From Karstenula rhodostoma CBS 690.94 (Eukaryota; Ascomycota; Dothideomycetes; Pleosporales; Didymosphaeriaceae), in NCBI GenBank assembly GCA_010093485.1, contig MU001501.1, positions 1,567,052-1,631,051 of the forward strand: a DNA stretch of 64,000 bases, in the 5' to 3' direction. The notes beneath the pieces were generated by a model. The model ran no database searches. It worked only from the letters and a program-made list of their open reading frames with translations, and was not told the origin of the DNA. Every line of letters begins with the position of its first letter. The first letter of the stretch is position 1. Positions 11,901-23,039 of this stretch are shown here, piece after piece. The translations under genes and the position numbers were made by a program.

Positions 11901-14900
11901 ATCTACGCATCTCGACACTCTCTGAGGCCGTCGTTATCCTGCACCTTTTCCGCGAGGAGCTCAAGTTGAGCGTTCTGACCTCCGATGTTTCGACCTCGAA
12001 GGTTGGTAATCTAGCGCCTGTGCTTGCCCAACTCGGACACTGGCTACGTTGGGACTTGTGGGGTCGTCGGCACGGAGGCTACTACGACCTGGACGGAGCA
12101 TCAGCAGAGGACTGGACGTACGAAGAGTCCAGTATCCTACACAGTGTAAAATTGCATGCTCAGCCGTGGGAAGCACCGCCTTCAATCTTAGAATGGATCA
12201 GCACAGTTGCAGGTGCTCAGGCCTATGTGCCCTTCCCTACACTGGCAACCCTCGTCCGCAAATCCAAAGCTTCTCCACACTCGTCAGTCAACATAGACGA
12301 GGTAATCTCTGGTGTGACTCCTCGAACAGTTGCTCTACAGAAGTTCTTTCGAGACCTGGACGCAAACGCGGGTCCCAGGAAAGCCGTAGAGCTCATCGAA
12401 CAGTGCGGCCTCAGCACACAAATGCTTTCCACGTTGCCTGAATCTGCGCAAGCGCCTCTTATGGAAGCAATCACTAGATGCCAAGCGAATCCTCCTGCGA
12501 CGTGGTCCGGCTCGCTGCTCCGTCTGATAGGAAGGGAGGACCTTGACCTCACATTAGCGCCGATACATGATTCCACGCAAGAGTCACACCTATACAGCGG
12601 TTCCGCGGACACATCCTTGCAGCCAGCACCAGCCGCACGAGACATTCATACCATTTGCGAAAATGCCGAGCGCTCAGATGGTCTGATATCAATGGCAGAG
12701 TCTGATCGTCACGCCGTCACGAGGTTGATCTTCCGAGAAGATCGCCGTTACATGGAAGCACATGCACTCGTAGAGCCGATGAAACCGTCAATCGCCTTTT
12801 ATGGATATGACCAAAGGGTTGATGATGCAGCGATATTAGAAGGACAAAAGATACTAGTGCAGTGGGTTATGGTCCGCACACTAGCGCTTCCCGTCGGTAG
12901 CTCGATGTTAAAGTTCAGCAGCAAGAAGCCTCTCTTGACCGAGAAGTTCTTGTTAGCCGGCTTTTCAACGTCCTGCATCATGAAGCCCATGGGCAATGTG
13001 GTCACAGCCGATCGCACGACTTACTCGGAAGAGAAATTCTTCTGGGCGTTCTTCAACCAAGGTGTTTCGGCTGGGTTGAGCATCTCAAGAGATGCGCAGG
13101 GCATTGATACTTCTTGGATCATGTATAATAAACCTGCCGAGGTCTCGAACAGGCATGCCGGACTGCTGCTCGGTCTAGGCCTGAATGGCCACTTGAAGAC
13201 CATCGCCAAATGGCTCTCCTTCAAGTACCTCACACCCAAGCATACGATGACATCGGTGGGTTTGCTGCTTGGTCTCTCGGCATCATACATGGGCACAATG
13301 GATACACTAGTCACACGATTACTGTCTGTCCACGTAACGCGTATGTTGCCACCTGGAGCAGCAGAGCTCAATCTGTCACCTTATACTCAGACCACTGGTT
13401 TGATGGGCATCGGCTTGCTGTACTACAATACGCAACATCGCCGAATGAGCGAGGTAATGTTGTCTGAAATCGAGCATGTGGACGAGCCAGATCCCTCTGA
13501 GCCTCCCGACGGTCTCCGTGATGAAGCCTACCGACTGGCTGCAGGATTCGCCTTGGGATTCATCAACATTGGCAAAGGCAGAGATTTGCTTGGTCTACAC
13601 GACATGCGGATCGTAGAGCGTCTTTTGTCGGTCGCGGTCGCCCCCAAACCGGTCAACGTTGTGCACATCCTCGATCAAGCAACAGCCGGAGCCGTGATAG
13701 CCATCACACTCATATTTATGAAGACACATGACGAAGCGGTCGCCCGGAAGATCGACGTACCAGACACTCTTCCGCAGTTCGACTACGTCCGTCCTGATAT
13801 CTTCCTGCTTCGGACGCTGGCGAAGCACCTCATCATGTGGAACAATATCCACGTTGACAATGCGTGGATCATCAAGAACCTCCCGCGGGAATACCACGAG
13901 CACCACAACCTCCGAAACATCAACAGACTGCGCAGCGAGCAGATGCCCTTTTTCAATATCCTGGCTGGGCTTCTTTGGAGCATCTCACTAAAGCACGCTG
14001 GCACAGGCGACGTTCAAGTCCGTGACTTCCTCATCCGATACCTAGACCAATTCATGCGCATCAGCAGACTCCCAGCTCTCCACTACGACTCTCGCCTGGC
14101 CCAAAACACGGTCCGCAACTGCCAGGACCTCCTCGCCCTCGCCGTCGCCACCGTCATGGCCGGCACAGGCGACTTGGAGCTCTTCCGGCGTCTGCGCTCC
14201 CTCCACGCCCAGGTCGGCCCCGACATCGCCTACGGCTCGCATCTCGCGTCGCATATGGCTGTCGGCGTGCTCTTCCTCGGCGGCGGCACCTACACTTTCA
14301 GCACCTCCAACAAGGCGCTCGCCGCCCTCCTCTGCGCCTTCTACCCCATCTTCCCGACGGACGTGCAGGACTCGCGCGCCCACCTCCAAGCCTTCCGCCA
14401 CTTCTGGGTCCTCGCCGCCGAACCCCGCTGCCTCGTCGTCCGCGACGTCGACACAGGCAAAGCCTTCGCGGCACCCATCCTCGTGCACACGCGCTCCACA
14501 ACCCCGGACGCGCCCCTCGCCATGACGACCCCTTGCCTCCTCCCCGACCTCACCACCATCGAGCGCATCGAAACAGCCGACCCCGCATACTGGCCCGCCA
14601 CCCTGGCTTTCACCCTCAACCCCGCGCACCTCGCGCACTTCCGCGCCTCCCAGACGCTCAACGTCCGCCGCCGCGCCCCAAACGACGTCGCAGACACCAC
14701 CTTCAACGGCACCCTCGTCGCCCTCAACGACGCCGCCGCCCACCGCGCCGCCGCCTCCCTCTGGCACTGGCTCTTCTCCCTGCCGTCTCTGGCTGCCTTC
14801 TCAAAGGCCGACGTCGGCCTCATACTCCCCGCCGACCCGCACAGCAGCGCCTTCCTGGATGGCGCTCCGACCGTCGTGGATCATCGGCTCGTGCTGAGGC

Positions 14901-15070
14901 GGCTGGCGGGGAGCCAGCGCGCGAGGGAGCTGTGGGAGCTGAGGGGTGTGTTTGAGTGGGCTGAAGGGGTGGCGCGCGGGGGCGATGGGCGGCTGAGGTG
15001 GCTTGGGAGGGAGGTGGTGGAGAGGTTGAAGGCTGGGGTTTTGGAGCGGGGGAGGGCGATGGGTGGATGA
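8913..15070 (+). CDS. APC1: APC1, anaphase-promoting complex subunit 1
   Basis: Largest scaffold subunit of the APC/C ubiquitin ligase, which drives exit from mitosis; the Aspergillus homologue is BimE. Exon 1 is 8913-10715, the intron 10716-10771 (56 bp, GTAAGT..TTCAG) and exon 2 10772-15070, giving 2033 aa. The N-terminus MAALHSIGVRKPAALPYLIAE fits the start of fungal APC1 proteins. The C-terminal half carries helical proteasome/cyclosome (PC) repeats, e.g. GLLLGLGLNGHL, GLLLGLSASYMGT and HMAVGVLFLGGGTYTFS. The conserved block around LPREYHEHHNLRNINRL is also present. The middle is low-complexity, Ser-rich and has SP/TP sites, as expected for a phospho-regulated loop. The last 190 nt are strongly G-rich on the coding strand after a C-rich stretch. 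Confidence 0.93.
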
Positions 15071-15480
15071 GAGGAGGTGATGCATGTATCAGTCAGTGTT
15101 TACAGAAGCTTTTTTCCACGGCTGTGTAACCCAAGGGTATCGAACACGCAGCACAACTACGTTCCTCCCTCGTACTCTAATGACCCACAGCAGACGCGTC
15201 AAAACCAGGTAGAAGCATACCTACATGTTCATCAAAGAATCAAACCGTGTTCCTTGTACATCCCATCACTTCACTCACTACCCCTCGACCCAGCTTGTGA
15301 AGATCCTATCATTGAAAAGTGCTATCTATGCTACTACATACGCCATGTTCACGTTCAATTCATAACGCAAAAATGCCTATCCACCCCCTGTGCGATATGC
15401 CTGCCATGAAATGAACCCAAAAAAGATGCGCGGACCCATCGCCCGCTCAAAGATGCAATAACACGCCGTACCTTCAGACG
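15071..15480. other. Intergenic between convergent APC1 and the GH17 gene
   Basis: Short convergent gap holding both 3' ends. I see no further gene. Confidence 0.6.
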
Positions 15481-17005
15481 TTACAAGATACCCCAGTACT
15501 TCTCCGCATTGAACGTGGACGCGTCGTCAGACTTCCAGAGCGTGTCGAAGGCATTGAAGAGGAAGAGGTCCGAGCTGAACTCGGCGCGGATCGACGCGAT
15601 TGCCGCCTTCTGGGCATCGGGCGAGGCCACGGCCTGGTCGTGGCTGGAGCCCTGGTGCGGCCAGCCAGACTCGGTGACCACGACGCGCTTGTTGCCGCAC
15701 GCCTTCTTGACGCGGCCGACCTCGCTCTTGACAAACTTCCCTGCGTCCGCGGCCTTGGTGTTCGGGTCGAACCAGGCGTGGACGTTGACAAGCACCACAT
15801 CAGATGCGGAACATACTCCCGGGTTGTCAATAACAGCGGGGACAGTTTCCACTGCCCCGACCGGTCCGTTGAATCCAGCACTTCGGAGCGCTGAGCGTGC
15901 CTGGTCGATGGTGGACTGGGCGTCGCTAGCTGTCATGGCCTTTGCATTGACTCTCTCATTTTCGACACTAACAAGACTGATGATGTCCCAGCTGCCGCCG
16001 TTTTCCTTCTTGACTGCGTCCGACAAAGCACGAACGACGCTATCGACGTCCTGAAGAGGCGCGTAGATACCGCCCATCAACTTCTGCCCGTTTTTCTTGG
16101 CTGCTCGGACAGCGACTGGGATCTGACCGCAGTCGTTGCCGTAAATCCTGACGATTTTGTAGTCCTTCATGGTGTTGAAGTCCGCGGTGATCTCGTCTGC
16201 GGTCTTGCAATCCACCTTATCAATCGTGCCTTTGTACGGATCGTACGTGATGCCGAGAGGAAATGAGTCAGAGGAGCTGGTGCTTGGTTTCGGTGCGGGA
16301 GCCTCCTGAGCTTGAACAGATGGCTCAGGCGCCGGGGCCTCCTGGGCCTTAACAGTTGGCTCAGGAGCTGGTGCTGGTGCTTCCGAAGTTGGCGCTGGCG
16401 GTGGCGCTGGCGCCGGAGCCGCAGAAGTCGCAGAAGTCGCAGAAGTTGGTGCTGGTGGCGGCGGTGCGGGCACAGCACTGGACGTGGGTTCTACGTTCTG
16501 GACAACAACAGACGAAGGCTCAGCGGAAGACGATGGGCTTGGCGGCGGAGCTGGAGCTGGCTGCGGAGCTGGAGTTGGCTGCGGAGACTCGGCCGGGGCT
16601 GAGGTCGGAATCGCAGTGGAAGACACAATGGAAGTAGGCTCGACTGAAGTAGACGGGATGCTAGTGGTGCGCTCCACAGTTGAGGTCAGGTACGGCGAGC
16701 CATTTTCGTCGACGTACACGACTGCGTCGGCAACCGTCTCGGTGACGAAGACCACCTCGGTAGTCACAGCGCGCTTGAAATCTGCGTCATGTTAGCAGGT
16801 CCAGAGCGACACTGTTACCTGGCGGCCCAGAGTTCGAGTATAGACGCCCCGTGACTGCACATCTTGAAGTGAATCCAAGACTCAGCTCTTCTATGCCGAT
16901 GCGACCACAACTCCAGGCCACCAGATAGTCGAAGTACTTACTGAGCGGATGTGCGACCGTGCCAACGACCAGCCCAGCCAAAGCGATAGCAGCGCCCAGC
17001 TTCAT
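15481..17005 (-). CDS. Secreted GH17 glucan beta-1,3-glucosidase-like protein
   Basis: Cell-wall glucanase/transglycosylase of glycoside hydrolase family 17, close in layout to fungal btgE/SCW-type proteins. Exon 1 is 17005-16942, the intron 16941-16782 (160 bp, GTAAGT donor, CTAAC branch point, GCAG acceptor) and exon 2 16781-15481, giving 454 aa. A signal peptide (MKLGAAIALAGLVVGTVAHP) is followed by a KR dibasic site near residue 25, a likely Kex2 cut. Residues about 55-195 are a Pro/Ala/Ser-rich linker, probably O-glycosylated. The catalytic domain starts at FPLGITYDPY. The acid/base Glu is probably in SVENERV (about residue 297) and the nucleophile Glu in VVVTESGWPHQG (about residue 392). 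No GPI tail is visible. The intron is three times the local norm. Confidence 0.88.
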
Positions 17006-18531
17006 GACGAACGTCTCCTCGATCCTAAACGAACAGGAAAATATGTACGGCTGAATGAAAGACTATCGATGCCGACCAGCGGCGTCAGTAAAACAGTCGT
17101 AGATAGCCAGCGCGCGTTCAAAACAATTCCTCGCGCTCGATGTGCTTCTTCGCAAGAGGGCTCAAACTTACGAGAACTTGCTCTCAAATGCACTTCCTCC
17201 ACGTTCAACGTGAGAGCGCCGGCGGGAGCGAGTGTTATCGGAATGCGGGTCGGAAAATGCAAGGTGGTTTCCAGGTGGGTATGCGGAGAGTGGAGATTTG
17301 TGCTGCCAACGAGGGTGGTGAAGGAATGCTAGCTATACCAGCTGGCCTAGCCAAACTGTCGCACTGGATAAAGGAGTGACTATCGGACACAGCCGATGGA
17401 AGGAAAGGAGCGTGTGGGAACTTGGAGAGGAAGAAGGTAGCGAGAGGTGTTTTGACGACGACGCAAGGGCAGACGGGCGCAGATGTTGTGTCACGGAAGG
17501 AGCGAACGGTACCTGGCGCTAGGCCACTTAGGGAATGGCGGGTGTGAAGTCCGGTTCACAGACGACCGCAAACGCAACGCCCAGGCGTGCGAGTACGTGA
17601 AGGTGAAAGGCGAGCGTGCGCGCGCATCTGGCGGCGATGGTCGTGGCTTTTAAACTGCGAAACAATGTGTAGAACATGCGGGGAGATTAAGATGAAGGCT
17701 CCACTTTGAAACTGACATGCGTCGCACCTTGATCCTCGTCCAACGGAATGTGAATGGAATCACAGCAGTACCAGCCGGCGGACTCACAAATACGGTTACT
17801 GAGTCGAAGAAACAGACTCGAGGAAGAAACTAGGAGTGATGGACCAAGGCATCTGACACAGAGACAAAGAGCATCGTGGGACAAGAGGACGAGTGACAGC
17901 CAGGGACAGCGAGCGCGTGACGCAGAGTGGAACGGAGGGTGTATTGGCGCAATGAGGAAAAGATTTGCGAGCGTGAAGAGAAGGAAACGTATTGTTTTCG
18001 CGGATTAGAGACAACGGAGAGATACTCATCTGTCATTCTGGTGTGAAGAGGTTAGAGTCGAGTCACCAGATGCTCGGAAATCGCACCGCATGCAAGTGAC
18101 CGATACGTGTCGAAAAGCTTGATCGAGACACCTTTAATATCTTTTCCGTGGCTATATCTGCGCAGACGTGATGATATCGTGTACGCGAGCGAGTAACGGT
18201 GATGAAGGAGCAACGTCCGAAGTGCGACGCGGAAATGAACTAGGGCGCCAGTGGCGCAACGACTCGCTTACTAACAACCCCTTCACTATAGGCATGTGCA
18301 TACAGATGCATTTACAAATATGCGCTCCGGATTATCGGGGATACCAGATAGACGCAGCCTCATCTCATGCTCCGATACCGTTGTCACCTTTATTCTATTA
18401 TGTCGTGTAAATTATCCTGTTAAAACCTCTTGTGATAGCTATAAACACTCAGTGTTTAGATTGATTATACTCTACCCCTTCAAGTCTTTGTGTTCCTGAA
18501 ATATATACCACAGCCATCATCATCTCATCAC
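17006..18531. other. Long intergenic region upstream of the GH17 gene
   Basis: About 1.5 kb, including the GH17 promoter. Composition drifts towards A+T after 18100. No open frame has recognisable content; I see no RNA gene. Confidence 0.55.
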
Positions 18532-20445
18532 CTACCCAGTCCTCCCCGCCTCTAAAAGCCCCAGCACCTTCACCCTCCCCGGCACCAAGAACCCACCCAC
18601 AGCCTCATACCTCCCTAGATACCTCAAGCTCGTTTTGATTTGCCGTCCCCTATCCCCATTCCTATCTCCACCTACCGCACCATCCCCATCCCCACAAACA
18701 AACCTCCTCCCTTCCTTATATCTATCCTCGACAAATCGCTCCACCTTCCGAAACATATCCCCCTCCTTCTCCACCACCCCATCCCCATCCCCATCCTTAT
18801 CTAAGGCGAACCTCACTGCCTCCCTACTTAACACTCTAACCCCCTCCTCCCTTACACCCATCCTTTCCACCAACCTCACAAACCCCTCTATGCCCGTCTC
18901 CCCCGCGCGCTTTCCACCCGTCTTCGCAGCGCGAACATAGTCGTATACATCGTCTGTGTCGTTTTCGGTCGCAAAGTGCAGGAGGGAAGATAAGAGGGAT
19001 GTGTATGCTAGGAAGGGGACGGGGGAAAGCGAGCGCAGGGCGACGGGGAATATGATTGTAGTGATTTTGGGGAGGGAATTAGGTGGTGGGGGTGAAGGGG
19101 GGAGGGAGAGCTGTGTGAGGGTACGGGTGTGGTGGGGAGCTGGTCTGTCGTCAGGTATAGGTTCGGGATCCGGGTCGGGCGAGGAGGACTGTTTTTGGTT
19201 GTGATTGTGGGTGCTGGGGATGTGCGAGACGTCCTGCGTCTGGATGCCCAAGCCGAGCGCGAGACGACGGCCCTTTGTCTTCGCCGTGCGCAGAGTAATG
19301 TCAGATACAAGGTCGTCTACCGAACCTTCTTCCATCGCCTGATGGAGGTACTCCCACCAAGGTGTTCCCTCTTCGCCGAGCAGTGCTTCCCGTCGCAGAA
19401 TATTTTCGTCTTCCCTCTCCATCTCACCCCTCCACTCACGCACCTTCCGGTTCAATAGTCTCTGCTTGCGAATGCGTCTCCCGCCTTCCAACCCACCCTC
19501 GTCCTCACCGTCCCCCATAGCCTTGTTCAATCCCTTCCACAGCGCACGCCGCGCGCGCCGCATCCTCTTTACCTCCCTCGCGACGAAACAGTCTGTGAGG
19601 GGGCGGTATGCAAGTAGAAATTCCGGCGTCGCAAGGGTAGCCATTTCCCGCTCGAAAGCCGTCATGAGGAGCAGGACATTCTGCACCGTATAGTCATCCC
19701 AAGGCGTCGAAGCACCCCCCAAAGACGACGCCTGCCGAAACGTGACATGCGGGTGGCACCGCTCCGCCGCGACGATGGTTATGCGACGTTCGATATCCGG
19801 GTGCTCTGGGTGCTCCGGGTTCTCCCAAATATCCGCCCTGCTCATATCAGACAACGCGTCCATGACCTCGCGCACTTCTCTTTCCCAGTCTTCTCTCCGA
19901 GAGGAGAGTAAGTCAAAGCGCTGCAGAGTGAAGGGAAGTGTCCAGATGTTATTGCTGAAAGCGAGCTGAGCCTCTCGCTCCGTGAGTAGGCCATCGCCCC
20001 TCCTCCAGTGGGGTGACATGCCGACCGGTTCTGTAGCAGATGGATCGCGTCCCGAAGAGTCTGGCGAGGGCTTCGGATGGCCCGGCGTCGCGCGAATAAT
20101 CCAACCACCATTGTGAGAAACTTCATCCCAGCGGTTCTGCTCAGCGCGCTGCCATTCCGCCTTCTTCCCTTCAAATGCATCATCCTCTTCTTCCAAGGCA
20201 CCATCAGCTAGCCACTCATCAAATAAAGTGTGCTGCCATAGTGCAATCCTGATACCACTTGCAGTGAGCAGATCGCCGTGTAAAAGTTTGAGTCTGTTCT
20301 CGTGCCGCTCCGGGCCCTTTGCGAGCTCGGGAGCCATCATCCTAGGTCCGAGCAGGACGAGTGGGATGTGAATGTCGAGGTGTAGTGGGGAGGTGGCAGA
20401 GGCCGAGTATGCGTAGGGCGTGTTGGGCGTCGTTGGTGTCCTCAT
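18532..20445 (-). CDS. Unrecognised 637-aa fungal protein
   Basis: A single long open frame of 637 codons with no intron needed. I do not recognise it. Residues 20-35 (LDIHIPLVLLGP) form a hydrophobic strand. Residues about 75-115 are rich in charged residues and Trp. Around residues 225-275 the order is a Cys-His-x-His segment (ERCHPHVTF) and then a helix VQNVLLLMTAFEREMATLATP. That order loosely recalls the fungal putative amidoligase family, where a C-x-x-H-V-H strand precedes a helix ending in LMP, but the similarity is weak and the key motifs are not clear. The C-terminal third has Pro-rich and Asp/Gly-rich low-complexity parts. No signal peptide or membrane segment is convincing. The coding strand changes from C-rich to G-rich in its last ~450 nt. 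Confidence 0.6.
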   Translation of the reverse strand: MRTPTTPNTPYAYSASATSPLHLDIHIPLVLLGPRMMAPELAKGPERHENRLKLLHGDLLTASGIRIALWQHTLFDEWLADGALEEEDDAFEGKKAEWQRAEQNRWDEVSHNGGWIIRATPGHPKPSPDSSGRDPSATEPVGMSPHWRRGDGLLTEREAQLAFSNNIWTLPFTLQRFDLLSSRREDWEREVREVMDALSDMSRADIWENPEHPEHPDIERRITIVAAERCHPHVTFRQASSLGGASTPWDDYTVQNVLLLMTAFEREMATLATPEFLLAYRPLTDCFVAREVKRMRRARRALWKGLNKAMGDGEDEGGLEGGRRIRKQRLLNRKVREWRGEMEREDENILRREALLGEEGTPWWEYLHQAMEEGSVDDLVSDITLRTAKTKGRRLALGLGIQTQDVSHIPSTHNHNQKQSSSPDPDPEPIPDDRPAPHHTRTLTQLSLPPSPPPPNSLPKITTIIFPVALRSLSPVPFLAYTSLLSSLLHFATENDTDDVYDYVRAAKTGGKRAGETGIEGFVRLVERMGVREEGVRVLSREAVRFALDKDGDGDGVVEKEGDMFRKVERFVEDRYKEGRRFVCGDGDGAVGGDRNGDRGRQIKTSLRYLGRYEAVGGFLVPGRVKVLGLLEAGRTG

Positions 20446-20982
20446 TGTTCTGGCTCCTTACCCAGTACCAGCTTGTTTTAGGGTTTCCTTCTCATGAGCT
20501 TTCACTGGATTACGTATAATACCGCCTGGAAATCGAACGTGCCTATGATTGTGTTGATGTGTAAGGCAGAAGAGGCTCAGACCAAGTCGGGCATGGGCGA
20601 ACAAAAGAATTGTATAGAAGCACACAGTAAACCGGGGAGAACTTTATCGGGAGCTTTTGGGTTGAACGTTGAGGGGAAAAGACGAGGAAGTCGGCCAGGT
20701 GGAGAGAAAGAGCATTGGGAGCACGTGCACGGACGAACAAAGAAAGTGCGATACCAGGACGAGACAAAGATCACAGCAAGACAGCTGAAGACTAGAGGAC
20801 TAGGTTTCCGATTATGTATGCTTTACCTAGTGTAAGCAATCCTCCACACGACCGTGTATACAGCAATCGATTCTGAAGCGTGCAAAAAGACGCATATGAG
20901 ACAGACAACACCTCACCTCGCCTCGACACCTCGCCTCTATCCTGATCCAACACAATGCATCGCATACCCGCCAACTCCCACC
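20446..20982. other. Intergenic between the 637-aa gene and SEC14
   Basis: Holds the upstream side of the 637-aa gene and the SEC14 3' end. No gene seen. Confidence 0.6.
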
Positions 20983-22226
20983 TTATGCCGAGTTCGCAGT
21001 GTTGGGGTTCTGAGCCGGCGCCGCAGCGGGCTCCACGCCGTCGGGACCAGCGCCCGTCAGCGGCTGCTGGGCCGCGCCCTCGGTAGGCGCAGGGATGCCC
21101 GTGTTATCAATGGCGTTCTTGTCCTCTGACTTCGTCGCCCACTTGGGCGTCTTCACCCACTGCGCGTCCTGCCACGGCCCCGCATCGCTCAGCGCGCATC
21201 CGCCGGGGCAGTCGCAGCTCCCGCCAAACAGCTTGGGTAGGTTCTCAGCGGGGACCTGGGCAAGCAGCTCCTTCTGGTAGCCGCTGCCGAGGATGTGGAT
21301 CTTGTTGACGGTGACGGGGTCGAGGAAGCGCTTGACGACGCTCCAGACGCCCGAGAAACCCCAGGGTGCGTTGATGACGTACATCTTGCCGAGGCGCTCG
21401 GGGTAGTAGTTCTGCGAGATGGCGGAGACGGCCTGGAGGTAGCCGTAGACGGAGGTGGCCTTGCTGATGCCGACGCCTTTGAGGTCCATGATGGAGCACG
21501 ACGTCTCGAGGAGGTAGCCCGACTTGCGCGAGCAGGCAGGCAGGCGCGGGTCGGCCATCTTCTCGTATTCGCAGACGAGGTTCTGGATCATGCGCTCCTG
21601 CGAGGTAATCTTGGCCATGGCGGTGAGGTCGACGTTGCCGAGCTGCTCGATGTAGACGGGGCGGCCATCCTGGGCGGTGTGAGCGCTGACGCATGCAGTG
21701 CCCCTTTTCAACGAGGCATATGTCACAGAAATATACGCACCTTGTCGGTTTTGTGGTAGTACTGCGGGTAGTACTTGAAGATCTCGGGCCTCTCCTTGTA
21801 GTCAAAGGTGCGCACCAACTCCTCGACGCCCACGTCCGCGTACGATGCCCGCCACTTCTCGCAGTCGACGAACCTGCCGCGTGTCAATCGTTTGGGCCTA
21901 TTTTTCCAGTTGCCTGCGCACTTACATCTGCTTAGAGAGCTCGACGTTGAATTTCCGTGCACGCAAAAACCGTAGCTGTAAACAGATTAGCCCTGGCCCC
22001 TTTGCTGTGGCTCTCTCGCACGCACCAGCGTCAACGTGTCCAGGTTCTTGGTGTAGCCGGCCTGCTCCAGCAGGGCCCTGAACTGGTGAACCTGCGCATC
22101 CTGCTCTGGCGTCGTGTGGCCGGGGTGGCCGTTCTGGGGCGTGGGAGCAGTGGTGGGGTAGTCGTAGTCGTCGTACTTGGGGTCGATGGTGAGCTCTTTT
22201 GCGCCGGCGGCAGCCATAGTGGGCAA
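20983..22226 (-). CDS. SEC14: SEC14-type phosphatidylinositol/phosphatidylcholine transfer protein
   Basis: Cytosolic lipid-exchange protein needed for vesicle formation at the Golgi. Four exons: 22226-22026, 21975-21926, 21873-21741 and 21669-20983, with introns of 50, 52 and 71 bp; all phases fit and give 356 aa. The CRAL-TRIO N-terminal helix region holds [17 protein letters not shown], split across introns 1 and 2. The lipid-binding domain includes [39 protein letters not shown] and a C-terminal [10 protein letters not shown], all typical of Sec14. The C-terminal 60 residues are Ala/Pro-rich and likely disordered. A second Met at 22217 could serve as the start. Two donors are GTGCGT, one GTAAGT. 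Confidence 0.93.
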
Positions 22227-23039
22227 TGTGTTGATTGTTCAAGCTGTAGTAGAGGGGTGGAGAGTGCAGAGCGAAATATAGGCGCGTCGAGGTAGAAGAG
22301 ATGTTGGGAAGGAAATGACGACGAAGTTGGGCTAGGCGCACGTTGACCGCCGCTCAAGCGAGCACATGGACGAGGGGCCTGCAGTGGACCCTGCCTACCC
22401 CAGAAGGGGCTTACGGACAAGCCATCGCACAGCACCACCTTCGAGTCCCACAATCCATCCAGACGAGACATGAACAGTGAAGCGCTAGTCGATCCAACCC
22501 AGCAGGAAGGAGACACGGCCCATTTTGTAGCTAACTAACTCATACATCCGGCAGAAGTAAAGACAAACATAATCCAGACCATCCATCCATCTCCAGCCAG
22601 ATACAGCCCACGCCCACGCCCACACACACCTCCGCCCGCGAACAGAGCAAACTCCACCAAAAGAGCTAAACGAGCGTTGTCTAGGCCCACTACCCAAGAG
22701 CCAGAAGCAACGCACAAAACACGGTCAACAAATCCGACTGGGAAGACATTGCCTTGCTCGCACACGCACTGGCCCGCCAGACGGGACTCTACCGTCGCCG
22801 CACCGCCGAGTCATGTATACCATGAGAGACCAACCGACAAGATGAGAGTGGAAAAGAGACACAAATAGCAGCCCCGAACACCGCCTGATGACGCCCAAAC
22901 ATGACAGACGAGGAAAACCACGAGCGCGCCTATGGACAGTCCAAGCAAAGGTCGAGAAGAAGTCAACAAAACTCGAGGTGAGGCCTCCCCGCAGTGAAAC
23001 GGAATCAGAGAGAACAGCCTCCGCGCAATCACAATCGCC
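22227..23039. other. Intergenic between SEC14 and CCR4
   Basis: SEC14 promoter plus CCR4 3' region. No gene recognised. Confidence 0.6.

Noticed and set aside
14042..14767. 241-codon minus-strand open frame inside APC1
   Set aside because: Gly/Val/Glu-rich shadow of a C-rich APC1 coding segment; no motif.
21295..21759. 154-codon + strand open frame opposite SEC14
   Set aside because: Antisense shadow of the SEC14 lipid-binding domain.
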